NCBI GenBank assembly: GCA_003455275.1
Contig: DMRR01000248.1
Coordinates: forward strand, 3,206-14,835
DNA from: Bacteroidota bacterium
GTDB lineage: Bacteria; Bacteroidota; Bacteroidia; Chitinophagales; UBA10324
Reading direction: 5' to 3'
DNA length: 11,630 nucleotides
Shown: positions 1-5,716 of the stretch, one piece after another
Layout: each line of letters begins with the position of its first letter
How positions within the stretch are numbered: position 1 is the stretch's first letter
Position numbers and translations under genes: made by a program
The notes under the pieces: model-generated
What the model saw: only the letters and a program-made list of their open reading frames with translations
Told to the model about the DNA's origin: nothing
Databases searched by the model: none

Positions 1-390
1 AGAAGAAGTATTGGAGTTAACTGATTGAACCACACCAGCAGATGAGTTACTTATTGCAGCAATGGGTTGTGTCTTATTAATTTCAGAGTTGAATAAAAAC
101 TTTTGAGCAACAAAAAATAAAAGAAGGAGAGAGGCAGCGATTGAAACAACATAAGTAAGCGTGCGATAGATAGGAACTACCCGAATTTCTTTTTGCTTCA
201 ATTGTGCTTTGTGTTCATATCGAATAGTTTCATCCGGAACCAAAACAGTATGTGTGAAAGCTTCCCACTCCTGCATGATATCAGGATTGTTGTGAAGGAA
301 CAGATCTACTTCAGCATTCTGTTCGGTGCTGAGTAGTCCTTCAAGTTTTTCAACCAGGAAAGTTTCGTAATTATTTCTGTTGATGTTCAT
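1..390 (-). CDS. Probable anti-sigma factor (membrane protein), partial
   Basis: This is an open frame of 130 codons reading left from an ATG at 390-388 and running off the window edge, so its C-terminus is missing. The protein begins MNINRNNYETFLVEKLEG. Residues 1-70 are charged and cytoplasmic-like, with an acidic segment (LSTEQNAEVDLFL) of the kind found at the N-terminus of Bacteroidota proteins encoded next to ECF sigma factors. One hydrophobic helix lies at about 75-98 (YVVSIAASLLLLFFV), followed by a Ser/Asn-rich stretch that would be periplasmic. It lies 44 bp downstream of the ECF sigma gene on the same strand, so the two are probably co-transcribed. Anti-sigma function is inferred from topology and position; no zinc-binding HxxxCxxC motif is visible. 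It could instead be a generic single-pass membrane protein. Confidence 0.7.
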   Translation of the reverse strand, partial: MNINRNNYETFLVEKLEGLLSTEQNAEVDLFLHNNPDIMQEWEAFTHTVLVPDETIRYEHKAQLKQKEIRVVPIYRTLTYVVSIAASLLLLFFVAQKFLFNSEINKTQPIAAISNSSAGVVQSVNSNTSS

Positions 391-398
391 TTCTGTTT

Positions 399-422
399 GT
401 TCACTAGTTCATTGGTTCATTA
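399..422. repeat. Three tandem 8-bp repeats (GTTCAYTR)
   Basis: The plus strand reads GTTCACTA, GTTCATTG, GTTCATTA in direct succession. The array fills over half of the 44-bp spacer between the sigma gene and the putative anti-sigma gene. In the minus-strand transcript it creates two tiny overlapping reading frames (ATG AAC CAA TGA and ATG AAC TAG) just ahead of the downstream start codon. Repeat-number change would alter the spacing between the two genes. Whether this has a role is unknown. Confidence 0.7.
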
Positions 423-434
423 GTATTACTACAG

Positions 435-923
435 TTAAATCACTTTTTCTACTCCCACAAGAAACTCTTTCAAAGTTTGCCTTGCGCGGAAAATGTAAAC
501 CTTAACCTGCGATTCGCTTAGCCCGGTGATCTTTCCTATCTCTTCGTAATCATATCCCTCGTAATCTCTGAGCATCACAACTGTTTTTTGAATTTCAGGA
601 AGTTTGCTTAATGCCTGATCCACCACTTCCTTAATTCCCTTGTAGCTTCTGTCCGGTGCTTCCTGCAGATCTTCATGGTGCTCTTCCATTCTTGTTATTC
701 GTTTCATTTTCCTTATGCCATCAATGAAATTATGGTAGGCAACTGTGAAAAGGTAACTCCTGCTTTTTTCGAATTCAACTTTTTCGTGATTTCGCCATAA
801 TACTTCGAAAGCATTCTGAACAACATCATTCGCATCATCGCGGTCACGGGCTTCTTTGTAGATGAACCGAAAAACACGGTCGGAGTATAACTCAACACAT
901 TGGTTGTATTCCTTAACCGTCAT
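435..923 (-). CDS. ECF-family RNA polymerase sigma factor (sigma-70 like)
   Basis: This is a 162-residue alternative sigma factor that would direct RNA polymerase to a specific promoter set. Region 2 spans about residues 6-74 and contains the helix DANDVVQNAFEVLWRN followed by SRSYLFTVAYHNFIDGIRK, the core-binding and -10 recognition segment. A charged linker follows (75-103). Region 4 spans about 104-155: LPEIQKTVVMLRDYEGYDY leads into a helix-turn-helix (EEIGKITGLSESQVKVYIFRAR) that would contact the -35 region. Length and layout are standard for the ECF group. The start is the ATG at 923-921; the stop is at 437-435. The putative anti-sigma gene follows 44 bp downstream. The KOW gene starts 171 bp away on the opposite strand. 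Target genes cannot be told from this window. Confidence 0.95.
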   Translation of the reverse strand: MTVKEYNQCVELYSDRVFRFIYKEARDRDDANDVVQNAFEVLWRNHEKVEFEKSRSYLFTVAYHNFIDGIRKMKRITRMEEHHEDLQEAPDRSYKGIKEVVDQALSKLPEIQKTVVMLRDYEGYDYEEIGKITGLSESQVKVYIFRARQTLKEFLVGVEKVI

Positions 924-1042
924 TTAGAATTGAAGCGTTTGATTGGATAAAAAAGTTACAGGTGCAAATGCAAAGATTAAAACATTAATACGAATGGCAT
1001 TCCGTACTATTTATTTCATCGTCTTTTATTGAATTTGGCCTT

Positions 1043-1050
1043 TAAGTTTG
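1043..1050 (+). promoter_or_regulatory. Candidate -7 promoter element for the KOW gene
   Basis: TAAGTTTG matches the Bacteroidota TANNTTTG element exactly and lies 44 bp before the start codon at 1095. There is no good TTTG element 17-21 bp upstream (only T-rich sequence near 1024-1028), so the assignment rests on one box. Confidence 0.4.
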
Positions 1051-1094
1051 AGCCATTCAGTATTAATAGAAGTAAATTTTTTTAAAATTCTTTT

Positions 1095-1286
1095 ATGAAA
1101 AATAAAAATCAATTCTATTTAAAGAATGGAGAAAAGTGCAATGTCTTTGCAGGAACCCACAAAGGCAAATCAGGAAAAGTTACAGATATACACCTGAGTA
1201 AAACTGGCCATATTACTATTACTGTAATTCAGGCGAATGGAATTCGTTTTAAAACTCTGGGAAAAAATGTTGTTGTAGTAAAATAA
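1095..1286 (+). CDS. Small KOW-domain protein (possible RNA-binding)
   Basis: This is a 63-residue basic protein. Residues about 15-42 match the KOW motif found in ribosomal protein L24, NusG and similar nucleic-acid-binding proteins: a hydrophobic entry (CNVFAG), the Gly-Lys turn THKGKSGKVTDI, then alternating hydrophobic residues (HITITVIQ). The C-terminal third (RFKTLGKNVVVVK) looks like a further beta strand, so the whole protein could be one small SH3-like barrel. It is much shorter than L24 and lacks L24's C-terminal region, and no ribosomal genes are nearby, so it is not the ribosomal L24 gene. It appears to be a single-gene unit: its left neighbour is divergent and a 415-bp gap follows. 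Nucleic-acid or ribosome binding is an inference from the fold. Confidence 0.8.
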   Translation: MKNKNQFYLKNGEKCNVFAGTHKGKSGKVTDIHLSKTGHITITVIQANGIRFKTLGKNVVVVK

Positions 1287-1315
1287 TTTTTTCTGAAAAC
1301 TTGTTTTGGAATCCC

Positions 1316-1338
1316 TTATGAAATTAAATATTTCATAA
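1316..1338. repeat. AT-rich inverted repeat after the KOW gene
   Basis: TTATGAAAT, a 5-nt loop TAAAT, then ATTTCATAA form a perfect 9-bp stem 30 bp downstream of the KOW stop codon. It has only one G-C pair per strand and no following T-run, so it would be a poor intrinsic terminator. It could be a transcript-end hairpin or a protein-binding palindrome. Confidence 0.5.
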
Positions 1339-1459
1339 TCACAGAATCTATTCTCGATTATATATATCCGTGAGCATAGAATTAGTTTACAGATTCATTG
1401 GAAATTATTACTTGAAAAAAAATTGAGAGTCAATGCAAATGATTTAACCGAAAGCAGAC

Positions 1460-1497
1460 GATTGTCATCAGATTGTCAAAACAATTTTTTGACACAA
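1460..1497. promoter_or_regulatory. TGTCA repeat cluster, possible operator
   Basis: GATTGTCA occurs at 1460-1467 and again at 1471-1478, exactly 11 bp apart (one helical turn). The second copy is also the left arm of an inverted repeat, TGTCAAAA (1474-1481) with TTTTGACA (1487-1494), separated by 5 bp. A further TGTCA is at 1579-1583. Such an arrangement on one helix face suits a dimeric regulator. The regulator is unknown and the site lies about 135 bp upstream of the -33 box. Confidence 0.35.
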
Positions 1498-1516
1498 CAT
1501 TGAGAACGGGTCATCG

Positions 1517-1545
1517 TTTTTATTTGCGATCGTAACAAATAAAAA
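1517..1545. repeat. Perfect 10-bp inverted repeat, unknown role
   Basis: TTTTTATTTG (1517-1526) pairs perfectly with CAAATAAAAA (1536-1545) across a 9-nt loop that contains CGATCG. There is no downstream T-run on the plus strand and no gene ending here, so a terminator is unlikely. It could be an operator or an RNA hairpin. Confidence 0.5.
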
Positions 1546-1628
1546 ACTTTCTAAAAAAAATTTTGAAGAGATAAATTGTGTCATCCTAAAATGAGTGGAT
1601 CATTCCGAAAGGGAAATTTTTCACTGAC

Positions 1629-1658
1629 TTTGACGGCTCAACTTTACCTCTAAATTTG
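1629..1658 (+). promoter_or_regulatory. Bacteroidota-type promoter of the exbB operon
   Basis: TTTG at 1629-1632 and TAAATTTG at 1651-1658 are separated by 18 bp. Both boxes match the Bacteroidota housekeeping consensus (TTTG, about 19 bp, TANNTTTG) without mismatch. Transcription would start near 1664-1667, giving an AT-rich leader of about 35 nt before the exbB ATG at 1702. This is the best promoter in the window. Confidence 0.75.
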
Positions 1659-1701
1659 CCCGCCACTAAACCTAAATAAATTTAAAAATCCATACTTCAT
1701 C

Positions 1702-2496
1702 ATGCAGAAGAAAAACTCCATGGGCGCCTTTTTCCCTTACATCGTAATACTGGTGTGCGCCGGAATCTCCGTTCTAATTTTCATGTTCCTGCTTGGCAAT
1801 GTAAACAACTTTGCTGATCCCGGGCGTGAGCATCCGCTTAAGGGAAACTTAATGGGTCTCATGTATAAGGGTGGCTGGCTAGTTCCAATAATCCTTACCA
1901 TGCTGCTCATGGTTCTTGTGTTTTCAATTGAACGACTCATTACTCTAATGCGTGCAAGAGGAAGAGGTAATGTTTCAAACTTTGTTCGTAAAATTCAATT
2001 TCACCTTACCAATGGCGATCTTGATGCTGCTGAAGCAGAGTGCGACATGCAACGCGGTTCTGTAGCTAATGTTGTAAAGAACGGGGTGCGCAAATACCGC
2101 GAAATGCTTACTGCTACTGACCTTTCGCATGAGCAAAAACTTCTTGCCATTCAAAAAGAAGTGGAAGAATCTACCTCACTTGAGTTGCCAATGTTACAGC
2201 GCAATCTTCCTTTCATAGCCACAATTGCTCCGCTTGGAACTCTTGGCGGTTTGATTGGTACTGTATTCGGAATGATCCGTTCTTTCTCTGCTATGGGACA
2301 ATCGGGAGCGGCAGACTCAGTTGCACTTTCAATTGGTATTTCTGAAGCGCTTGTAAATACAGCAACAGGTATCACAACCTCTGCTCTTGCAATTATTTTT
2401 TACAACATTTTCAGCACTCAGATTGATTCACTTACTTATCTGATTGATGAAGCAGGTTACAGCATCACTAACACTTTCGATTCAAAGCAGAAATAG
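1702..2496 (+). CDS. exbB: ExbB: MotA/TolQ/ExbB proton channel protein
   Basis: This 264-residue inner-membrane protein is the pentameric scaffold of the TonB motor, which uses proton flow to energise outer-membrane TonB-dependent transporters. The MotA/TolQ/ExbB channel domain fills the C-terminal half. It starts at LPFIATIAPLGTLGG (169-183), continues through the TM3 motif IGTVFGM (185-191), and includes ISEALVNTATGITTSALAI (213-231) in TM4. Hydrophobic helices lie at about 12-33, 57-78, 169-191 and 212-238. Canonical ExbB has three, so the first is an extra N-terminal helix, which is common in Bacteroidota homologues. A cytoplasmic loop of about 90 residues joins TM2 and TM3. The ATG at 1702 follows the promoter leader. 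Two exbD genes and tonB follow, which separates it from TolQ or MotA. Confidence 0.93.
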   Translation: MQKKNSMGAFFPYIVILVCAGISVLIFMFLLGNVNNFADPGREHPLKGNLMGLMYKGGWLVPIILTMLLMVLVFSIERLITLMRARGRGNVSNFVRKIQFHLTNGDLDAAEAECDMQRGSVANVVKNGVRKYREMLTATDLSHEQKLLAIQKEVEESTSLELPMLQRNLPFIATIAPLGTLGGLIGTVFGMIRSFSAMGQSGAADSVALSIGISEALVNTATGITTSALAIIFYNIFSTQIDSLTYLIDEAGYSITNTFDSKQK

Positions 2497-2505
2497 TTTT
2501 CTTCG

Positions 2506-3126
2506 ATGTCAAAAGTTAAAATACCGAAGACCAGTGTTTCAATTGACATGACACCAATGGTGGACATGGCATTTTTGCTCGTAACTTTTTTCATTCTTAC
2601 TACACAGTTTCGCCCGGATGAACCCGTGCAGGTTTCTACTCCAAGTTCTACTTCTACTTCCAATCCTCCAGAGCATGGCAAAGTGATTATTACGATAGCA
2701 CCGGATGGAAGAGTTTTTTTCGACCTGGACAATCAATTGTTCCGTTCGAATTTGATTCAGAAAATGGCTGAGAGTTATGGAATGACGGTAAACCAAGATG
2801 AAATTAATGCATTTGCAACCGGAGGTAGTATTGGAGTTCCAATGAAACAGATGAAGGATTACCTGGATACTCCGGCTTCGGATAGAAAGGACTATGTTCA
2901 AACAGGAATACCGGTTGATACCACTGAGTATCTGTCAAACGAATTGAGTGTATGGCTGGTAAACGCACGGATTGCCGGAAACAATCCGATGATTCTGATA
3001 AAGGGAGATTCAAAAGCGAATTACCCTAATGTGAAAAATGTTTTCACAACACTTGCGAAAAAAAATGTTCTTCGTTTTGGATTAATAACTGATGAAGAAG
3101 CTATGCCTAAAGACCTTCCTAAATAA
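2506..3126 (+). CDS. exbD: ExbD, first paralogue (biopolymer transport protein)
   Basis: This is a 206-residue partner of ExbB. It has a short cytoplasmic N-terminus, one transmembrane helix at about 18-35 (MVDMAFLLVTFFILTT from residue 18) and a periplasmic domain. The segment SIDMTPMVD contains Asp20, which aligns with the essential proton-carrying Asp25 of E. coli ExbD (INVTPFID). E. coli ExbD is about 141 residues; the extra length here lies in the periplasmic part, including an insertion at about 85-145 rich in charged and Gly residues. The C-terminal ILIKGDSKANYPNVKNVF (from residue 163) is the conserved ExbD/TolR segment. The gene starts 9 bp after the exbB stop, so the two are co-transcribed. 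The start is the ATG at 2506. Confidence 0.93.
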   Translation: MSKVKIPKTSVSIDMTPMVDMAFLLVTFFILTTQFRPDEPVQVSTPSSTSTSNPPEHGKVIITIAPDGRVFFDLDNQLFRSNLIQKMAESYGMTVNQDEINAFATGGSIGVPMKQMKDYLDTPASDRKDYVQTGIPVDTTEYLSNELSVWLVNARIAGNNPMILIKGDSKANYPNVKNVFTTLAKKNVLRFGLITDEEAMPKDLPK

Positions 3127-3142
3127 TTTAAAATAAAATCAA

Positions 3143-3712
3143 ATGGCTGAATTAGGTGAAAGTGGTGATGTCCACAAAGGCAAAGGGAAAAAAAGGGGAG
3201 GAGTTCGTGCAAAAAAAATGTCAACCCGAATTGACATGACTCCAATGGTTGATCTCGGATTTTTGTTAGTTACATTTTTCATTCTTACAACCACTATGAG
3301 CCAACCAAAGGCGATGCAGGTTGTAATGCCAGATAAAAAGATTAAGGATCCTGAGGAAAAATCCAAAATCCGCGAATCTGAAGCAATGACAATTCTATTA
3401 GGTTCCAACAACAGGATATTTTATTACTATCCTAAGCAAGGAGAAGAATTGAAAATGGAAGTAACTTATTTTAATAAGATTGAAAAAATCCTTATTGATA
3501 AGAATAAGGAAGTGCTTGCTCTTCAACGCGCAAATAATTGGAAACTTCCTACTGATACTGCCTTTAATGGCGTTTACATTGGTATAAAGCCGACCGACGA
3601 TTCTAAGTATGAGAACATGGTGAATATGCTAGACGAAATGAAGATTTGCGGAATAAAATCTTATGCAATACTGGACCCTACTCCGGAGGAAATTGCAATT
3701 TTACCAAAGTGA
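3143..3712 (+). CDS. exbD: ExbD, second paralogue (biopolymer transport protein)
   Basis: This is a second ExbD of 189 residues, starting 16 bp after the first. Its cytoplasmic N-terminus is longer and strongly basic (HKGKGKKRGGVRAKK at 11-25). One transmembrane helix lies at about 35-52, preceded by RIDMTPMVD. Asp37 is the expected proton-carrying residue. The helix region (DMTPMVD..FLLVTFFILTT) is almost the same as in the first ExbD, while the periplasmic domains have diverged strongly. This indicates duplication followed by divergence outside the membrane. Each gene has its own complete domain, so neither is a fragment. Two ExbDs may let the ExbB pentamer hold a mixed pair, or let the motor serve two partners; this is inference. 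Confidence 0.92.
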   Translation: MAELGESGDVHKGKGKKRGGVRAKKMSTRIDMTPMVDLGFLLVTFFILTTTMSQPKAMQVVMPDKKIKDPEEKSKIRESEAMTILLGSNNRIFYYYPKQGEELKMEVTYFNKIEKILIDKNKEVLALQRANNWKLPTDTAFNGVYIGIKPTDDSKYENMVNMLDEMKICGIKSYAILDPTPEEIAILPK

Positions 3713-3762
3713 TTTATGGAATTGAATACATCAAAGACTCTTCAATCTAAAATCTGAAAACT

Positions 3763-4566
3763 ATGAATGCAGAAGAAATTTTAAATTCCAGTCTTGATGA
3801 CCTGGTATTTGAGAACAGAAATAAAAACTATGGAGCATATGATTTACGCAAGAGATATGGTAGTGTCATTTTGCTTTCTCTGTTAATAGGGGCAGGGTTT
3901 TATGTACTGAGTTTTTCAACTCCATACATTATTTCAAAGTTTGCTTCAATGGAGAAACCGGCAGAGAAAAAGAAAATTGCTTACACCGAATTATCAGAGC
4001 CGCCACCTATTGATAAAAATACGCCTCCTCCTAAGCTTCCAGATATTCCGCCTCCACCAAAGACTATTAAATTCACTCCACCTGAAATTAAGCCTGATGA
4101 AGAAGTGAAACAGGAAGATGTGATTCCTCCGGTTGAGCAAGTTCAAAAAACTGATCCATCAACTGAAACAAATGATGTGGATCCAAATGCCACAGTTGAC
4201 TTTAATGATGTAGCTCCGCCAGTTATCGAAAAGAAGAAGGAGCCATTTATGTATGTGGAACAAATGCCTACTTTCCCGGGTGGAGAAAAGGCTATGTATG
4301 ATTTCCTTGCAAAAAATATCAGGTATCCACCGGCCGCCAGAGAGGCAAACCTTGAAGGGAAAGTTACACTCATGTTTGTTGTAAATGAAGATGGCGAAAT
4401 TTCTGATATCACTCTTAAGCGCGATGGAGTGGGAGGCGGTTGTGCTGAAGAAGCAATCAGAGTTGTAAAGACAATGCCGAAGTGGACACCTGGAAAACAA
4501 AATGGAACAGCTGTTCCGGTATACTTTATTCTTCCTGTTACTTTTAAAATGTCTGGAGGAGACTAA
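3763..4566 (+). CDS. tonB: TonB energy transducer
   Basis: This 267-residue protein spans the periplasm and couples the ExbBD motor to outer-membrane receptors. A 32-residue cytoplasmic N-terminus contains DLVFENRNKNYGAYDLRKRY, a signature of Bacteroidota TonB proteins. A transmembrane anchor follows at about 33-56. A proline-rich periplasmic spacer runs from about 78 to 125, with repeated PPP/PPPP runs alternating with Lys and Asp/Glu. The C-terminal TonB domain covers about 171-263: FPGGEKAMYDFL, the conserved YPPAAREANLEGKVTL (188-203), VVNEDGEI and VVKTMPKWTPGKQNG. A 50-bp spacer separates it from exbD2. With exbB and both exbD genes it makes a complete motor set in one unit. The receptor it serves is not in this window. 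Confidence 0.95.
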   Translation: MNAEEILNSSLDDLVFENRNKNYGAYDLRKRYGSVILLSLLIGAGFYVLSFSTPYIISKFASMEKPAEKKKIAYTELSEPPPIDKNTPPPKLPDIPPPPKTIKFTPPEIKPDEEVKQEDVIPPVEQVQKTDPSTETNDVDPNATVDFNDVAPPVIEKKKEPFMYVEQMPTFPGGEKAMYDFLAKNIRYPPAAREANLEGKVTLMFVVNEDGEISDITLKRDGVGGGCAEEAIRVVKTMPKWTPGKQNGTAVPVYFILPVTFKMSGGD

Positions 4567-4576
4567 TACCTTCTGA

Positions 4577-4774
4577 TTGAATAAAAAAATAATTGCACTT
4601 GTTCAAGCCCTGATGATTATGCTACTCATTGGGGCTTCACTTTTTTTTGTGTTTACACCTCCTCTCAATTCAATTTATTTTAAGCCAAACACTCTTCGAA
4701 TTGTTGGAATATTGATGTTCTCCTATTCATTAATTAGGGCCTATCGCGTTTACAGACAGTACAATTCAAAATGA
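4577..4774 (+). CDS. Small two-helix membrane protein, unknown function
   Basis: This 65-residue protein has two hydrophobic helices, at about 5-26 (IALVQALMIMLLIGASLFFVF) and 39-54, separated by a short loop (TPPLNSIYFKPNT), and ends with a basic tail (RAYRVYRQYNSK). The likely start is a TTG at 4577: an in-frame stop lies directly upstream at 4574-4576, and the first in-frame ATG (codon 12) would cut into the first helix. It begins 10 bp after tonB. Its stop overlaps the start of the next gene by 4 nt (ATGA at 4771-4774), which implies translational coupling to the PstS-like lipoprotein. Coding status rests on this packing and on the helix pattern. I do not recognise a family. Confidence 0.75.
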   Translation: MNKKIIALVQALMIMLLIGASLFFVFTPPLNSIYFKPNTLRIVGILMFSYSLIRAYRVYRQYNSK

Positions 4775-5709
4775 AATTTCTGAACATTTTTATTACTTTA
4801 ATTATTGGCGGAGTTTTTATTCTATCGGATTTAGCATGCAATAATTCATCTGATAAAAAAAGTGCCTTCGAAAGTGAGACTCCGGTATCTGGAAAAATTT
4901 CAATTGCACTTGATAAAGCATTCTCCCAGATTTTTGAAAATGAAAAATTGATTTTTGAAAACAACTATCGAAATGCTTCTATCAATTTGATTGAAGAAAC
5001 AGAATCAAAGGCCTTGCAGGATTTGCTTGATGGCAAGGTGAGAATTGCAATCCTCACACACAAACTTTCAAATGATGAGATAAATTATTTAACAAAGAAA
5101 GATCTGACGCCAATACATTTCCTTTCATTGTATGATGCGGTAGTGATGATAATAAACATCAATAACAAAGATTCATTGTTAACTCAAAAGCAAATTGAAC
5201 AAATTTTTAAAGGAGAAATTACTGAATGGTCGCAGATAGATGCAAAAAATAAAAGCGGAGCAATCAATATAATATTTGACGAAAGCGGATCAAGCGCGGC
5301 CCGGTATTTCAAAGAAAAATTTTCAATCCGCGAATTCCCGGAAAACTTTTTTGCACTTAAAAACAAAAAGGAACTTGTGGAATATGTGAACACGCATATT
5401 AATGCAATAGGGGTAGCCGGTTATAGTTTGTTGACTGATGAAATGGATTCTCTGGAAAAAAAATACGCCGCCATAGCCGTAACTGATTCCGCCGGAAATT
5501 TTCACCTACCGACTTCAAAAAATATCCGATGGGGTTTCTATCCCTATCGTCGCGAAGTCTATATTGCGTGCGCTGAAGGATATCCCGGACTGGGCACGGG
5601 CTTTGCAAATTTTGTGATGTCCGATGTAGGGCAAACAATCATACACAGACAAGGATTTGTTCCCGCAAAACAATTACTAAGATTAATCGAATTAAAAAAA
5701 GAATACTAG
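4771..5709 (+). CDS. PstS-like substrate-binding lipoprotein
   Basis: This 312-residue protein has a lipoprotein signal: a hydrophobic N-terminus followed by the lipobox LAC with Cys23, so it should be a membrane-anchored periplasmic lipoprotein. The rest looks like the phosphate-binding protein (PstS/PBP-like) superfamily. Typical features are IFKGEITEWSQI (145-156), a conserved segment of that family, DESGSSAARYF (170-180) at the place of the PstS ligand loop, and a C-terminal VGQTIIHRQGFVPA (286-299). No ABC permease or ATPase genes (pstCAB) are nearby, so a role in phosphate import is doubtful. The ligand could be phosphate, another oxyanion or none. It is translationally coupled to the preceding small protein and followed after 7 bp by the TPR gene. 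This placement suggests a function linked to the TonB motor, not an ABC transporter. Confidence 0.85.
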   Translation: MKFLNIFITLIIGGVFILSDLACNNSSDKKSAFESETPVSGKISIALDKAFSQIFENEKLIFENNYRNASINLIEETESKALQDLLDGKVRIAILTHKLSNDEINYLTKKDLTPIHFLSLYDAVVMIININNKDSLLTQKQIEQIFKGEITEWSQIDAKNKSGAINIIFDESGSSAARYFKEKFSIREFPENFFALKNKKELVEYVNTHINAIGVAGYSLLTDEMDSLEKKYAAIAVTDSAGNFHLPTSKNIRWGFYPYRREVYIACAEGYPGLGTGFANFVMSDVGQTIIHRQGFVPAKQLLRLIELKKEY

Positions 5710-5716
5710 AAACAAA

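Larger units (their letters stand above)
1287..1701. other. AT-rich intergenic region upstream of exbB
   Basis: These 415 bp contain no convincing gene. They hold an AT-rich palindrome (1316-1338), a cluster of TGTCA half-sites (1460-1497, plus 1579-1583), a 10-bp inverted repeat (1517-1545) and the exbB promoter (1629-1658). Only the last 75 bp are needed for that promoter and its leader, so the rest could carry operators or a small RNA. Confidence 0.7.

Noticed and set aside
971..978. Minus-strand AATCTTTG as a -7 box for the ECF sigma gene
   Set aside because: It misses the first T of TANNTTTG and has no TTTG element at a suitable distance upstream, so I could not support a promoter.
1046..1058. 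GTTTGAGCCATTC also occurs at 7391-7403, next to the operon terminator
   Set aside because: A shared 13-mer is expected about once by chance in a window of this size, and the flanking sequences do not continue to match.
1603..1620. TTCC-GAAAG-GGAA hairpin followed by TTTT upstream of exbB
   Set aside because: The stem is only 4 bp and no gene ends upstream, so it is not a credible terminator.
4771..5709. Calling the PstS-like gene a true phosphate ABC transporter component
   Set aside because: No pstC, pstA, pstB or phoU gene is present, and the gene is embedded in a TonB motor operon, so the name pstS is not justified.
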